This document shows, piece by piece, positions 16,977-26,508 of a DNA stretch of 33,770 nt. The stretch is from Phormidium tenue FACHB-886 (GTDB lineage: Bacteria; Cyanobacteriota; Cyanobacteriia; Elainellales; Elainellaceae), in contig NZ_JACXWX010000053.1 in NCBI RefSeq assembly GCF_014764505.1, positions 1 to 33,770 on the forward strand, read 5' to 3'. Within the stretch, counting starts at the first letter, position 1, and each line of letters opens with the position of its first letter. The translations under genes and the position numbers were made by a program. The notes below the pieces were generated by a model. It was not told where the DNA came from and made no database searches. It worked only from the letters and a program-made list of their open reading frames with translations.

Positions 16977-18305
16977 CTAGAGAATTGAAGCGATCCAATT
17001 GGCGACATTTAATAAACGAATGTCTTGACCACGAGCGCCCACAACTTGTATTGCTAACGGCAACCCGTTGTCTCCCGTTCCTGTCGGAATCGCTACTGCA
17101 GGCATTCCACATAGTGTCCACAGAACACAAAAAATAGGATTTCCTGTATTTTCAAGACCTGCCGGAGCCATACCTGTAGCGGGAGGAGTGAGAATCATGT
17201 CGAACTGGGTCAAAATTTCGCTGAGGCGTTGATTGTAAAAGTTGGTGGCATGGCGAGCGGCAGCGTAATCGACTGCGGAGAGCGATCGTCCTCGCTCAAT
17301 GAGCTGGCGAAATTTGGAGGAGAGCTGATTACCCACTCGTTCATAGTCATAACCGTGATTGAGTGCTAATCCAGCACACATCAGACAATTGGCATAGTCA
17401 AAGTATGCGTCAAATTCAGCAGGTAATTCGACCTCCACCACTCTAGCCCCTGCATCTTTCAGGTTCTGAGCTACCTGGAGTAACGTAGTCTGTCCTTCTG
17501 GCTCAACCAAATTCCAGAAGGGGTTCCTGACAAGGGCAATTTTAGGCAAATCGAGTAAGGGTGAAATCACCCAGTCAGAAGGGGCTAGATGCCCAGAAAC
17601 CCAACAGTCTGAGTCACGGCGATCGCCTCCTGCCAGAACAGAACCCAGCAATACCAGATCTGACACACTGTGGGCAAATACCCCAACGTGATCCAGTTCC
17701 CGACTGACACACAGTGCTCCAAATCGCGATACCAGCCCAAAACTGGGTTTATAGCCATACACACCGCAAAAGGAAGCTGGACGAATCACCGATCCCATTG
17801 TTTGTGAACCAATGGCGATCGGCACCATTCCATCGGCGACTGCTGCGGCTGAACCGCTGGAACTTGCTCCCGGTGTATGGTCAAGGTTGCGAGGGTTGCG
17901 CGTCCGGGAGGGGATGCCTGAAGCGTACTCTGTGGTAACTGTTTTTCCCAGGATGACGGCTCCCGCTGCCCGTAGTCGCTCGACCACTGCTGCATCATAG
18001 TTGAAATACTGTCCTGCATAAATTGAAACTCCCCACTGGGTTGGCATATCCGAAGTAGCGAAAATATCTTTAATTCCCACGGGAATGCCATGCAGTGAAC
18101 CCAGTAATCTTTCATGACGTTGGTGCGAATCACGATCGCGGGCTTGTTGAAGAGCATAACCTGCGTCAAGATATTCCCAGGCATTGACCTGTTCATCCCG
18201 TTCTTTAATCCGCTTCAAACACTGTTCTACCCATTCTTCTGAAGAAAGTGTTTGACTGTGAATTCTCTGTAATCCTTTTGTTGCATCGAACAGCTCGTTT
18301 TTCAT
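16977..18305 (-). CDS. Amidase signature family hydrolase (first)
   Basis: A 442-residue amidase of the GatA/AtzF group, which cleaves amide bonds with a Ser-cisSer-Lys triad. The Lys is K79 (GIPVGIKDIF). The cis-Ser lies in TPGASSSGSAAAVADG (S148 by alignment) and the nucleophile is S172 in SQTMGSVIRPASFCG. The glycine-rich loop reads GASSSGS where most relatives have GGSSGGS. All three catalytic residues are present. It is convergent with the DUF1980 gene (12-bp gap) and divergent from the PuuE-like gene (58-bp AT-rich spacer), so it may share regulation with the latter. Likely substrates are allophanate, carbamoyl or simple amide products of ring opening. Confidence 0.88.
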   Translation of the reverse strand: MKNELFDATKGLQRIHSQTLSSEEWVEQCLKRIKERDEQVNAWEYLDAGYALQQARDRDSHQRHERLLGSLHGIPVGIKDIFATSDMPTQWGVSIYAGQYFNYDAAVVERLRAAGAVILGKTVTTEYASGIPSRTRNPRNLDHTPGASSSGSAAAVADGMVPIAIGSQTMGSVIRPASFCGVYGYKPSFGLVSRFGALCVSRELDHVGVFAHSVSDLVLLGSVLAGGDRRDSDCWVSGHLAPSDWVISPLLDLPKIALVRNPFWNLVEPEGQTTLLQVAQNLKDAGARVVEVELPAEFDAYFDYANCLMCAGLALNHGYDYERVGNQLSSKFRQLIERGRSLSAVDYAAARHATNFYNQRLSEILTQFDMILTPPATGMAPAGLENTGNPIFCVLWTLCGMPAVAIPTGTGDNGLPLAIQVVGARGQDIRLLNVANWIASIL

Positions 18306-18363
18306 TGAAAAATTATTTCTGCTTTGTTCTTCATTCTATTTGTCAATTCTACATCTCATAAAA

Positions 18364-19260
18364 ATGGTACATCGCGATTTTTTAGGCTATAGCTCTACGC
18401 CTCCTAAGCCCGATTGGGCTAATGATGCTTATCTGGCCGTGTCCCTTGTAATCAATCTGGAAGAAGGGGCAGAACCTTCGATTGCCATGGGAGATGAGCG
18501 TAACGAAGCTGTCTACGAGGTGGTTGATGAAGTCATCGGATTCCCTGATCTTTGCATGGAATCTCACTATGAATATGGAACGAGAGTTGCCATTTGGAGA
18601 GTTTTAGATTTGCTTGACGTTTATGGAATTAAAGCAACCGTCAATGTTTCAGCTCGTGCGTTTGAGCTGTCTCCCTGGCTTGCGAAGGAAGTTGTTGCAA
18701 GAGGTCATGAGGTCTGTGGTCACGGCTATCGCTGGATTCCCCAATACCACATGGATGAAGCCGAGGAACGTGCGATGATTGCCAAAACGGTACAGGTCAT
18801 TGAGGCAACAGCGGGGGTGCGTCCGGTGGGATGGAAAACGCGATCGTCTTGCAGTATGAATACGCGCCGCTTATTGATAGAGCATGGTGGGTTTATCTAT
18901 GACTCTGATGCGTATAACGATGATTGTCCCTATATTGTTCAGGTAGCGGGTCACAGTCATGTCGTCTTACCTTACAGTTTCGACAGCAACGACATGCGCT
19001 TTGCAGGTTCGGAAACATTTCGCCTGGCTCGCGATTTCACCATCTATTTGATCGATAGCTTTGACTGGCTTTGGCAAGAAGGTCAGCAAATTTCGCGCAT
19101 GATGACGATCGGACTGCATCCTCGCACGATTGGGCGATCGGGACGGATTGTGGGTCTGAAAGAATTTCTCGATTATGCAGCCAATAAAGGACGGATCTGG
19201 TTCGCCCGAAGAGATGAGATTGCACAGCACTGGCGATCGCGCTTTCATATAGTAGATTGA
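18364..19260 (+). CDS. PuuE-like allantoinase / polysaccharide deacetylase family protein
   Basis: A 298-residue NodB-fold protein. Along its length it resembles the metal-independent allantoinase PuuE of Pseudomonas rather than chitin deacetylases: RDFLGYSSTPPKPDW, NLEEGAE, MESHYEYGTRVAIWR, GHEVCGHGYRW (114-124), RPVGWKTRSS, YDSDAYNDDCPY and WFARRDEIAQHW. PuuE opens the hydantoin ring of allantoin to allantoate. The start at 18364 matches the family start (MVHRDFLGY), though no clear Shine-Dalgarno precedes it. The gene sits alone on the plus strand between two minus-strand amidases. An allantoin-like or other cyclic ureide substrate is likely. A uricase and an HIU hydrolase are not in the window. 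Confidence 0.82.
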   Translation: MVHRDFLGYSSTPPKPDWANDAYLAVSLVINLEEGAEPSIAMGDERNEAVYEVVDEVIGFPDLCMESHYEYGTRVAIWRVLDLLDVYGIKATVNVSARAFELSPWLAKEVVARGHEVCGHGYRWIPQYHMDEAEERAMIAKTVQVIEATAGVRPVGWKTRSSCSMNTRRLLIEHGGFIYDSDAYNDDCPYIVQVAGHSHVVLPYSFDSNDMRFAGSETFRLARDFTIYLIDSFDWLWQEGQQISRMMTIGLHPRTIGRSGRIVGLKEFLDYAANKGRIWFARRDEIAQHWRSRFHIVD

Positions 19261-19312
19261 TACGATCTTGAGTAATTTAACATCGGTTAGTAGAATACTC
19301 TGTTGAATAATC

Positions 19313-20722
19313 CTAAGACCAGCAATGACGAAAATTTAGGGTTTCCTGTAGGAAATAAGCAAATTGTAGAAGTGCGGCTTCACCCTGCGGTTTGCCCACA
19401 AGCTGTATTCCAATGGGTAAGCCGGATTTTGTATAACCACAGGGAATCGAAAGGGCAGGCAATCCTGTGAGCGAAATGATATAGGTAATGGCGAGGTAGT
19501 CAATAATGGTTTGCAGTGGAATGCCGTTAATTTCCCGCACCTCCGTCTGGCTGACTGGAAAGGGTGGCACGCTGGCACTGGGAACGATCAGCACATCATA
19601 ATTCTCAAAAAAGCGTACGAAGTTTTGGTAGATGTGTCCTCTCTGAGCTTCTGCTTGCAGATATTGAGCAGCAGTCACACCATTGCCCTGTTCAATTTCC
19701 CAGCGAACGGTGTCTGTTAGCTGCTCGCCGTAGCGCTCTAGCAAAGGGTAATACATCTGGTACACCAGAGCAGCTCTCAGCGTTGCAAACGTCGCCTGTG
19801 CTCCAGCGCAGTCGGGATGGGCAGGTTTGACCTGGGAACACGGTCGATCGATCGCCCTCACTGCTGCCTCAAATACTTCCGTGACCTCTTGATGGATGAG
19901 CGTTACGCCCAAATCCATGCTATAACCAACTCGCGTTTGCTCCTGACCGTTTAAGGAAAAGTCGGGAATTGACCAGTTAGATTGGGCGATCGACACCGGA
20001 TCGCCTGCATCCCACCCCGCCATCACCGACAGCATCAGGGCAGCATCCTCTACGGTACGGGCTAGCACCCCATCGGTCGCCAAACATTCCCATAGAAGAG
20101 GTTTCGGCACACGGGGAATGCGTCCGATTGCAGGTCTTAGCCCTACAATGTTGCAGAAGCTGGCAGGAGTTCGCACTGAGCCACCCATATCGCCGCCGTG
20201 AGCCAGGAAACTCATTCCCGTTGCAACTACCACAGCAGACCCACCGCTGGAGTCGCCACAGGTGTAGTTGGGGTTGTAGGGATTTACCGTCGTACCAATG
20301 AGCGGATTATGAGTGCCTGTGCCAAAGCCGAATTCGGGAGTACTGGTTTTGCCGACGATAATCGCTCCTGCTGCTTTTAGCCGTGCGACGCAAAGATCGT
20401 CATCGTCTGGAATATGGTTTTCAAACAATTTAGAACCATAAGTTGTACGAATTCCAGCAGTTGCATTCAGGTCTTTGATCGCGATCGGAATTCCGTGCAG
20501 GGGACCGAGAATTTGACCTTGTTTGCGGGCTTTATCAGCGGCAATTGCCTCCTGTTCAGCCTGCTCTCGGCATAGGGTGATAAAAGCATTGAGCGAGGGA
20601 TTCAGCGAATCGATGCGATCAAAGCAGGCGAAAACTGCATCCACTGCGCTTACCATTCCATCGCGCAGTGCAGCAGCAAGTTGAGTTGCTGAGTGTTGAA
20701 ATAAAGGGACAGAGGTGACCAT
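19313..20722 (-). CDS. Amidase signature family hydrolase (second), last gene of the LacI-linked run
   Basis: A 469-residue amidase with the full triad: K83 (GIPIAIKDLN), S158 (GDSSGGSAVVVATG) and S182 (DMGGSVRTPASFCNI). I chose the ATG at 20722 because a GGAG lies nine bases upstream. A TTG at 20749 and an ATG at 20731 are also in frame. It follows the M20 gene on the same strand and probably ends the eight-gene transcript that begins at pfkB. It is convergent with the PuuE-like gene (52-bp gap). It is only distantly related to the first amidase, so the two probably act on different amides. Confidence 0.88.
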   Translation of the reverse strand: MVTSVPLFQHSATQLAAALRDGMVSAVDAVFACFDRIDSLNPSLNAFITLCREQAEQEAIAADKARKQGQILGPLHGIPIAIKDLNATAGIRTTYGSKLFENHIPDDDDLCVARLKAAGAIIVGKTSTPEFGFGTGTHNPLIGTTVNPYNPNYTCGDSSGGSAVVVATGMSFLAHGGDMGGSVRTPASFCNIVGLRPAIGRIPRVPKPLLWECLATDGVLARTVEDAALMLSVMAGWDAGDPVSIAQSNWSIPDFSLNGQEQTRVGYSMDLGVTLIHQEVTEVFEAAVRAIDRPCSQVKPAHPDCAGAQATFATLRAALVYQMYYPLLERYGEQLTDTVRWEIEQGNGVTAAQYLQAEAQRGHIYQNFVRFFENYDVLIVPSASVPPFPVSQTEVREINGIPLQTIIDYLAITYIISLTGLPALSIPCGYTKSGLPIGIQLVGKPQGEAALLQFAYFLQETLNFRHCWS

Positions 20723-20782
20723 ACAAGGCATCTCCAAGGAATGACTCAAGATTGGCTGTCCACAAGGAAATCCGATAATGAT

Positions 20783-21904
20783 TCAGGTTGTGGTGATCCA
20801 GCGTTGGGCGATCGTCGTGTAAGCTTCTACGGCTTCTTCAATCTTGGAGACGCAGCAGTACTCGTCTGTTTTGTGCGCCATTATGGGTTCACCCGGACCA
20901 AGAATGAATGTGGGAGGATGACCCAGTGCAGGGGTTAACACCGAGGCATCCGTGAAGAAAGTTGCCCCTCTAGGAACGGGCTGCGTTTTCAGGAAAGATG
21001 CCATGACCTCGAAGACCGTTTGCACCCATTCATGTTCAACTTCGGTTGCGATGCTGCTGACTTCATTCAGCAAATTGATTTCAACATCCTCGCCTAACAC
21101 TGCTTGCAATTGCTGGCGAATGGCTTGGTAGCTCTGCGCTGGAATCGTGCGAATATCAACGCCAATCACCGCGCGATCTGGCACTGAGTTAATGTTTTGT
21201 CCACCTAAAATCGTGCCTACATTCAGGGTCGGATGTCCCAGAATTGGGTGGGGTGCAATGGTAAAGTCAAATGATCGCAGTTTTAGAATTGCCTCTGCCG
21301 CTTTGTAAATTGCGTTTTCGCCCTGCTCCGGCATTGAGGCGTGGGCAGTGATCCCTTTCGTGCAAATCTCAAACCGCACCGCTCCCTTGTGCCCAATCCA
21401 GGGATAGTTTGCGGTCGGCTCTCCCACAATCAAAGTCCCAATTTCTCCAAGCTGAATCGGTGACTTCACCAGATGGTAGGCTCCCTCGCAGCAGGTTTCT
21501 TCGCCCGCCGTCAAGACAAGTTTCATGCCTGTTTGATGTGGAAGCTGTGCGAATTGCTGGGCAGCCAGCACCATTGCGGCAATTCCCGCTTTCATATCCG
21601 ATGTGCCTCTGCCGTAGAGTTTGTCGCCCTCCATTTCCCCGTTGAAGGGATCGGTGCGCCAGTAGGTTGCTCCTAAAGGAACAGTATCGAGATGCCCTGT
21701 AAAGCAGATGGGGGCTTTGTTGCGGTCGCCCTGCAAATCCGCAATAAGAGAAGTTCGATTGGGGGCAAATTCTGAGTAGCGAATCTGAAAACCGCTCTCT
21801 TCCAGTAAACCCCCCAGATATTGAGCGCACTCACGCTCTTGTCCGGGCGGGTTCATTGTATTGAACGAAAGGAGTTTGCGCGTTAAGGTAAGCGGAGAAA
21901 GCAT
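20783..21904 (-). CDS. M20 family metallopeptidase (ArgE/DapE/CPG2-like)
   Basis: A 373-residue zinc amidohydrolase. The binuclear site is complete: H71 and D73 in FTGHLDTVPLGA, D103 in GRGTSDMKAG, E135/E136 in TAGEETCCEG, a Glu in VGEPTANYPWIGHKG and a C-terminal His in PIMAHKTDEYC. The dimerisation domain contains ITAHASMPEQGENAI. The frame can be extended to 22093, but that would overlap the upstream gene by 143 bp, so the ATG at 21904 is preferred. Enzymes of this branch remove N-acyl or peptide groups from amino acids. In this cluster, hydrolysis of an N-carbamoyl or N-acyl product is the obvious possibility. Its motif is not that of the allantoate amidohydrolase subgroup. Confidence 0.88.
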   Translation of the reverse strand: MLSPLTLTRKLLSFNTMNPPGQERECAQYLGGLLEESGFQIRYSEFAPNRTSLIADLQGDRNKAPICFTGHLDTVPLGATYWRTDPFNGEMEGDKLYGRGTSDMKAGIAAMVLAAQQFAQLPHQTGMKLVLTAGEETCCEGAYHLVKSPIQLGEIGTLIVGEPTANYPWIGHKGAVRFEICTKGITAHASMPEQGENAIYKAAEAILKLRSFDFTIAPHPILGHPTLNVGTILGGQNINSVPDRAVIGVDIRTIPAQSYQAIRQQLQAVLGEDVEINLLNEVSSIATEVEHEWVQTVFEVMASFLKTQPVPRGATFFTDASVLTPALGHPPTFILGPGEPIMAHKTDEYCCVSKIEEAVEAYTTIAQRWITTT

Positions 21905-21950
21905 GATGAATGGGGTAGCGGTGAAGAAAAATCTGCTGGTGAGACCGAGT

Positions 21951-22697
21951 TTAGCGTTGAAGCAACCAGTCGATCGCCTGCTTCCAGAGTTGATTGTAAC
22001 CGTACCAATTTGTAAAGACTTCGGGGCACCAGTGCGGACCAATATCGGATGTCCAGGCGATCGATCGTCCCTGCCCAAACTCACCCACGACAAGCAGCGG
22101 CTCGTCGTTAATTGTGGCTAAGACGGTTGCATTAGGTTTGGCTTCCACGCGATTGTAGCCGAGCAAGATTTCCCAATTTGTATCAATTCCAGCGACAATC
22201 GAATGATTAGAATTGAGCACCTTTACTTCACCGCCTTCGGGAACTTCGACGCGATCGTCATAGGGTGAGATATTGACAGGCAAAACGGTTTCGACGGGTG
22301 TGCGATGGTAGAACGCGCCTGCATTCATGCCCTGAAACGAATAATAGCCGCCGCACATGATTAGCGCACCGCCGTTCAGCGTCCAGTCGCGGATGAGTTT
22401 TAGACGATTGGGTGTGGGTTTGCCGCGTAGCCAGGTATCGGGGTGGAGCAGCAGCGTATTTGCGCCCACATCCGACAGAATCAGCACATCAATGTTAGTC
22501 AGTCCTTCGATCTGCTGCGGAAAGTTTGACTGCGCTTCGTGAGACGGCATCCACTGCACTTCATGTCCAGCATTCTCGATCGCCTGCTTTAAGGGAGCCA
22601 CGCCGCTTTCATACGTGGTGCTATTGAACTGATCAAATCCTTTGAAGTGGGTGGCATTGGTAATCCAAGATTCACCCACGATTAATACATGCGCCAT
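21951..22697 (-). CDS. Putative glutamine amidotransferase-like protein (PF07090/ThuA-like)
   Basis: A 248-residue cytoplasmic protein with the flavodoxin-like class I GATase-like fold: MAHVLIVGESWITNATHFKG at the start, IDVLILSDVGANTLLL, then ALIMCGGYYSFQG, where the Cys sits at the nucleophile elbow position, and GRSIAWTSDIGPHWCPE near the end. Family members in bacteria are often encoded with sugar or amide catabolic genes, and their reaction is not established. It is nine bases downstream of the phosphotriesterase-like gene and in the same run. It could be a hydrolase or isomerase in the pathway. No glutaminase His/Glu dyad could be confirmed by eye. Confidence 0.72.
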   Translation of the reverse strand: MAHVLIVGESWITNATHFKGFDQFNSTTYESGVAPLKQAIENAGHEVQWMPSHEAQSNFPQQIEGLTNIDVLILSDVGANTLLLHPDTWLRGKPTPNRLKLIRDWTLNGGALIMCGGYYSFQGMNAGAFYHRTPVETVLPVNISPYDDRVEVPEGGEVKVLNSNHSIVAGIDTNWEILLGYNRVEAKPNATVLATINDEPLLVVGEFGQGRSIAWTSDIGPHWCPEVFTNWYGYNQLWKQAIDWLLQR

Positions 22698-22706
22698 AAT
22701 TTTTTC

Positions 22707-23750
22707 TTAACTGATTTTCAATGAATTGGATGATGCAAATACACATTTGGGATTTTCAATTAAAAGCTGATTTGTTTCTGCTTTGGTGAAGCCGTGACGA
22801 TACAGACGAGGTACAAAATAATCGAGGATGTGGGCATAGCCAGTGCCGCCATAGCGAACGAGCTGAATTTTGACAAATACATCCTGAGAGAGCAGAATTT
22901 GCCCTAAAAATCCAGATTCCTTCAAGCGAGCGATCGCTCCCGCATTTTCCTGATCGCATGGGGATTGCGCCGACTGCTCAGCAAAGTAAAAATCCATACC
23001 AATCATGTCGTACTCCAGCCATGCGCCCCGATCGGCAAGGGCAAGCTGATAATCCAGATCGCTGCCGCTTGGATTCATGTGACAAAGAATGGTGTGTCGC
23101 AGATCTGCACCTTCTTCGGCAACCACATCGAGGACTCGCCCGCCCAATCGTTCCCATCCGGGTAGATGCACTTCCAGTGGCACTCTGGTTCGAGCCTGGG
23201 CACGGGCAGCCGCTCGCAGCACTTTTTCTTCTTGATTCGTGAAGTCTTTAGAGATGCCGATTTCGCCAATAATACCAGCTCGAACTCCGTCAACGCCTTC
23301 AAGGATGTCCTGCTCGATTTCCTGGGCAATCGCCTCGATACTCATTTGCTTGACTTGCGGTGGGTGAGCAGATTCTAGATAGTAGCCTGCGCCCATCACA
23401 ATATGCAGTCCAGTTGCCTGAGCGATTCGCTGTAACGCTTGAGGATTCCGACCCACGCCACGACAGGTCGCATCAACGATCGTTTGTCCACCTTTGTCCC
23501 GAAACTGACTCACTTCTTCGATTGCGGTCTGTTCGTTATCAAGCCGACAGTTATCTTCACAGCGAAATGGATCGTTCCGAAGTGCACCCAGAATTTCGAT
23601 CGACACCACGCGATTGGTCATCATTTGCGCGTCCATTTTTGCCCGCTGCCAGAACCAGGGTGTTGCATCGAGCAGCAAATGTTCGTGCATCAGCGTAATT
23701 CCCATTTGCTCTGGCGCGATCGGTCCCAATACCGTCATCACCTGACTCAT
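22707..23750 (-). CDS. Phosphotriesterase-family (Php/PLL-like) metal hydrolase
   Basis: A 347-residue amidohydrolase-superfamily protein. Metal ligands are H22 and H24 (LMHEHLLLD), a bridging Glu in GIIGEIGIS in place of the carbamylated Lys of true phosphotriesterase, His in PLEVHLPGWERLG, His in TILCHMNPSG and Asp in LLSQDVFVK. The Glu variant is normal in the PHP branch, whose members act on lactones, carboxylate esters or unknown sugars rather than organophosphates. The first codons overlap the end of the permease gene by 4 bp (ATGA), indicating translational coupling to the transporter. In this context a sugar lactone or a similar ring imported by the CUT2 transporter is a fair guess. 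Confidence 0.85.
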   Translation of the reverse strand: MSQVMTVLGPIAPEQMGITLMHEHLLLDATPWFWQRAKMDAQMMTNRVVSIEILGALRNDPFRCEDNCRLDNEQTAIEEVSQFRDKGGQTIVDATCRGVGRNPQALQRIAQATGLHIVMGAGYYLESAHPPQVKQMSIEAIAQEIEQDILEGVDGVRAGIIGEIGISKDFTNQEEKVLRAAARAQARTRVPLEVHLPGWERLGGRVLDVVAEEGADLRHTILCHMNPSGSDLDYQLALADRGAWLEYDMIGMDFYFAEQSAQSPCDQENAGAIARLKESGFLGQILLSQDVFVKIQLVRYGGTGYAHILDYFVPRLYRHGFTKAETNQLLIENPKCVFASSNSLKIS

Positions 23751-24721
23751 CGCTTGCGTGCCTCCCCAAAACGGCTAAAGATGCGCGTGTTCACCCACAG
23801 AGCGAACAGCAGAATGCTACCCTGCACGATCGGCACAATAAATGGAGACAGCCGCAGCAAAATTAAGCCGTTGCCGATGACCGCGATCGTCAAAACCCCC
23901 AAAATCGTGCCCACGATCGTGCCGCGCCCGCCAAACAGATTTGTGCCGCCTAATACAACTGCCGTAATCACCTCTAGCTCAAATCCCACTCCCGCATTTG
24001 CCGAGCCTGAAGCGAGTCGCGCGGCGACAATCATCCCTGCCAGTGCTGCTGCAAGTCCGGTGAGCAGATACACCGACAGTTTGATGCGTCGCGTATCCAC
24101 ACCCGATCGTCGCACTGCTTCTTCGTTCGAGCCAATGCCTGTTACGTATTGTCCGTAGGGGAGTTGGGTCAATCCCACCCAGCCCAGCAATGCGACCAGG
24201 ATTGCAATCAAAGCAGGAATCGGCAGAAAGCCAATCCTTCCCTGCCCCAGAGCCGTGAAGAAGGAATTGGTAATTTGGATTGAGTAGCCCTGGGTTTGTA
24301 ACAGTGCGCCGCCGCGAATGACAGACAGCATTGCCAGCGTCACAATAAATGCAGGAATGCCCTGATACGAGCTAAACCAACCGTTAATCAACCCAATCAG
24401 CAAGCCCAGTCCCAGCATTGCTAATGCAGTCAGAACGGCAGGAAAATTAGCACTCAGCAGGGCGGCAGAGAGGGCACTGGTCAGCGCAACCATTGAACCG
24501 ACCGAGAGATCAATTCCGCCCGTTGTAATTACATAGCTCATAGCGACCGCTACGATCAGCGTGGGCGCACTTTGCCGCAGCAGGTTGAGGAAGTTATTAG
24601 GCGTGAGAAATGCCTCTGTGGTCGCGCCGAAAACTACGATCAAGAGTAGCAGCACACCCAGAATGCTAATCACTGCAATATTACGATAGAAAAAAAGCTG
24701 GAGTTGGGATTGCCTCAGCAT
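23747..24721 (-). CDS. CUT2 sugar-type ABC permease (RbsC-like)
   Basis: A 324-residue, highly hydrophobic inner-membrane protein with about eight to ten helices. Family landmarks are FLTPNNFLNLLRQSAPTLIV, YVITTGGIDLSVGSMVALTS, the EAA-like cytoplasmic loop GIGSNEEAVRRSGVDTRRIK and GFELEVITAVVLGGTNLFGG. The ATG at 24721 is chosen because it lies two bases after the ATPase stop and has a GGAG nine bases before it. A longer in-frame start at 24760 would overlap the ATPase gene. The importer family takes up ribose, xylose, fructose, inositol or nucleosides. Confidence 0.92.
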   Translation of the reverse strand: MLRQSQLQLFFYRNIAVISILGVLLLLIVVFGATTEAFLTPNNFLNLLRQSAPTLIVAVAMSYVITTGGIDLSVGSMVALTSALSAALLSANFPAVLTALAMLGLGLLIGLINGWFSSYQGIPAFIVTLAMLSVIRGGALLQTQGYSIQITNSFFTALGQGRIGFLPIPALIAILVALLGWVGLTQLPYGQYVTGIGSNEEAVRRSGVDTRRIKLSVYLLTGLAAALAGMIVAARLASGSANAGVGFELEVITAVVLGGTNLFGGRGTIVGTILGVLTIAVIGNGLILLRLSPFIVPIVQGSILLFALWVNTRIFSRFGEARKR

Positions 24722-24723
24722 CG

Positions 24724-25485
24724 TTAGTTCTCCCGTGCCATCCGCTGACCGACAATACACCGCACGACTTCTTCGAGATCTGTCTCTAAAACGCGCAGAT
24801 CAGCCGTATTTTTGCCTTCGTACATCACCATGATCCGATCGCACACCTCAAACAAATCCTGCAAACGGTGTGTAATTAAAATCACGGAAACCCCTTGCCG
24901 TGCTACTTCTCGAATGAGTTGCAGCACGGACTTAACCTCCTGGACTGCTAGTGCAGCCGTTGGCTCGTCCATAATCAACACTTTGGGGTGAAACGACACG
25001 GCTCGTCCAATTGCGATCGACTGCCGCTGTCCGCCTGACAAATTCCGCACAGGCAAGGTGGTGTGTGAAATACGAATATGGAGCGACTGCAAAATTCGAG
25101 CCGCCTCCCGATGCATCTGAGCGCGATCGAGCAAAAGTCCCCGTCGGGGTTCTCGTCCCAAAAACAGATTGCCTGCAACATCAAGGTCATCGCACAGCGA
25201 GAGATCCTGATACACCATTTCGATCTGACGGCGGCGGGCATCGCGAGGACTGGCGAACTGTACCCGATCGCCGTCAAGTAAAATCTCGCCTTGATCGGGA
25301 ATTTCGGCTCCAGCCAGAACTTTCATCAGCGTACTTTTGCCCGCCCCGTTGTCTCCGACGAGTCCTAGAACTTCACCGGGAAGCAGCGTCAAATTCACGC
25401 CGCGCAGCGATTCAACCGCGCCAAAGCGTTTGTAGATCGATCGCAGTTCAATGCGGGGAATTATGTCTGAAAAATCTGGCTGCAT
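24724..25485 (-). CDS. CUT2-type ABC transporter ATPase with a single nucleotide-binding domain
   Basis: A 253-residue ATPase: Walker A GDNGAGKST (44-52), signature RNLSGGQRQSIAIGRAV, Walker B VLIMDEPTAALAV and switch His in ILITHRLQDL. RbsA and most CUT2 ATPases are about 500 residues with two fused domains. This one has a single domain, as in the FrcA-type fructose importers, and would work as a homodimer. It sits 12 bp after the binding-protein gene and 2 bp before the permease gene. No good ribosome-binding site is visible, so coupling to the upstream gene is likely. Confidence 0.92.
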   Translation of the reverse strand: MQPDFSDIIPRIELRSIYKRFGAVESLRGVNLTLLPGEVLGLVGDNGAGKSTLMKVLAGAEIPDQGEILLDGDRVQFASPRDARRRQIEMVYQDLSLCDDLDVAGNLFLGREPRRGLLLDRAQMHREAARILQSLHIRISHTTLPVRNLSGGQRQSIAIGRAVSFHPKVLIMDEPTAALAVQEVKSVLQLIREVARQGVSVILITHRLQDLFEVCDRIMVMYEGKNTADLRVLETDLEEVVRCIVGQRMAREN

Positions 25486-25497
25486 GAGCTGAGTAAT

Positions 25498-26481
25498 CTA
25501 CTTGAACTGAGCGCGGAACTGTTCAACATTCTCTTGCGTGACGATCACGATCGGCACATCGATCGGATTGATAACCGTTTCACCTTTTTGCAACTTGACC
25601 AGAGCATTCACAGCTTCTACGCCCTCAGTGTAAGGGTCTTGCTGCACTACACCTGCAACGAAACCGTCATCAATCCCCTGAATCACAGATTGTGCTAAAT
25701 CCCAGCCAAACAGCGCAACGCGATCGGTCACGTTTTGCGATCGTGCTGCCGCCACTGCCCCAATCATTGCGGGTTCTCCGGTCGCGTAGGCAACGGTCAT
25801 ATTGGGATTAGCGGTGAATAAATCTTCAGCCGCTCTTTGCGCTGTTTCCTGCACGTTTTGCCCATCCACAACCTGTAGAATTCGGTGTCCGGCTTGCTCT
25901 ACCGTTTTCGTAAAACTATCTTGTCTCTGAATTTGAATTGCAGAGTTCAACGCACCAATCACGCCGATTTGTGCACCAGTAACATTGTTTCTTTGCGCCC
26001 ATTCATTCACAAATGCGCCAATTTGTTCGCCTGCTTTGCCGTTATCCACGCCCACTTGCACTTTCACTGCTGGACTGTTCACAACCGCATCCACAGCAAC
26101 GACAGGAATGCCTGCATCCGCCGCTTTCTGAATTGCGGGCTTGATTCCCTCAACATCAATCGCCACCACAACCAAGCCATTCACTTTCTGCTCAATGTAG
26201 TTCTCGATCGCTGTATTTTGAGCGGCAGGATCATTGTTCGCATTGAAGACCGTCACGTTCACGCCTGTGTCCCCAGCAGCCTTCCTTGCACCATCAATCA
26301 TCTGATTAAAGAATAGGGCTTGCTGGTTGATTGTCACCATTGCAAAATCACTGCCTCCACCCGCCGGAGATGCCGCAGGCGAACTCGCTGTCGTCGTGTC
26401 GGGGGCTTGAGCAGCACGACAGGCAACGATAAGAAATAGCACCGTTGCGGCAAGAACTATATTTCTCCAAAGTTTTTTCAT
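25498..26481 (-). CDS. CUT2-type substrate-binding lipoprotein (RbsB-like)
   Basis: A 327-residue type I periplasmic binding protein. The signal MKKLWRNIVLAATVLFLIVAC ends in the lipobox LIVAC (Cys21), followed by a Ser/Ala/Pro-rich linker of about 25 residues and then the ribose-binding fold (FAMVTINQQALFFNQMIDGA, AAQNTAIENYIEQKVNGLVV, GIPVVAVDAVV). The ATG at 26481 has an AGGA about nine bases upstream. An ATG at 26505 would add eight residues but lacks one. The ligand is probably a pentose, hexose, nucleoside or similar hydroxylated compound. The kinase encoded next to it would fit a phosphorylatable sugar or nucleoside. Confidence 0.92.
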   Translation of the reverse strand: MKKLWRNIVLAATVLFLIVACRAAQAPDTTTASSPAASPAGGGSDFAMVTINQQALFFNQMIDGARKAAGDTGVNVTVFNANNDPAAQNTAIENYIEQKVNGLVVVAIDVEGIKPAIQKAADAGIPVVAVDAVVNSPAVKVQVGVDNGKAGEQIGAFVNEWAQRNNVTGAQIGVIGALNSAIQIQRQDSFTKTVEQAGHRILQVVDGQNVQETAQRAAEDLFTANPNMTVAYATGEPAMIGAVAAARSQNVTDRVALFGWDLAQSVIQGIDDGFVAGVVQQDPYTEGVEAVNALVKLQKGETVINPIDVPIVIVTQENVEQFRAQFK

Positions 26482-26508
26482 TTTCTTTTTCCTGGAGTTG
26501 AACAAACT

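Noticed and set aside
21369-21830. 153-codon ORF inside the M20 gene
   Set aside because: It is a frame-shifted shadow of the M20 coding sequence, whose catalytic motifs are all in the other frame.
23439-24158. 239-codon plus-strand ORF across the PTE and permease genes
   Set aside because: It is antisense to two well-supported, translationally coupled genes and has no recognisable domain.
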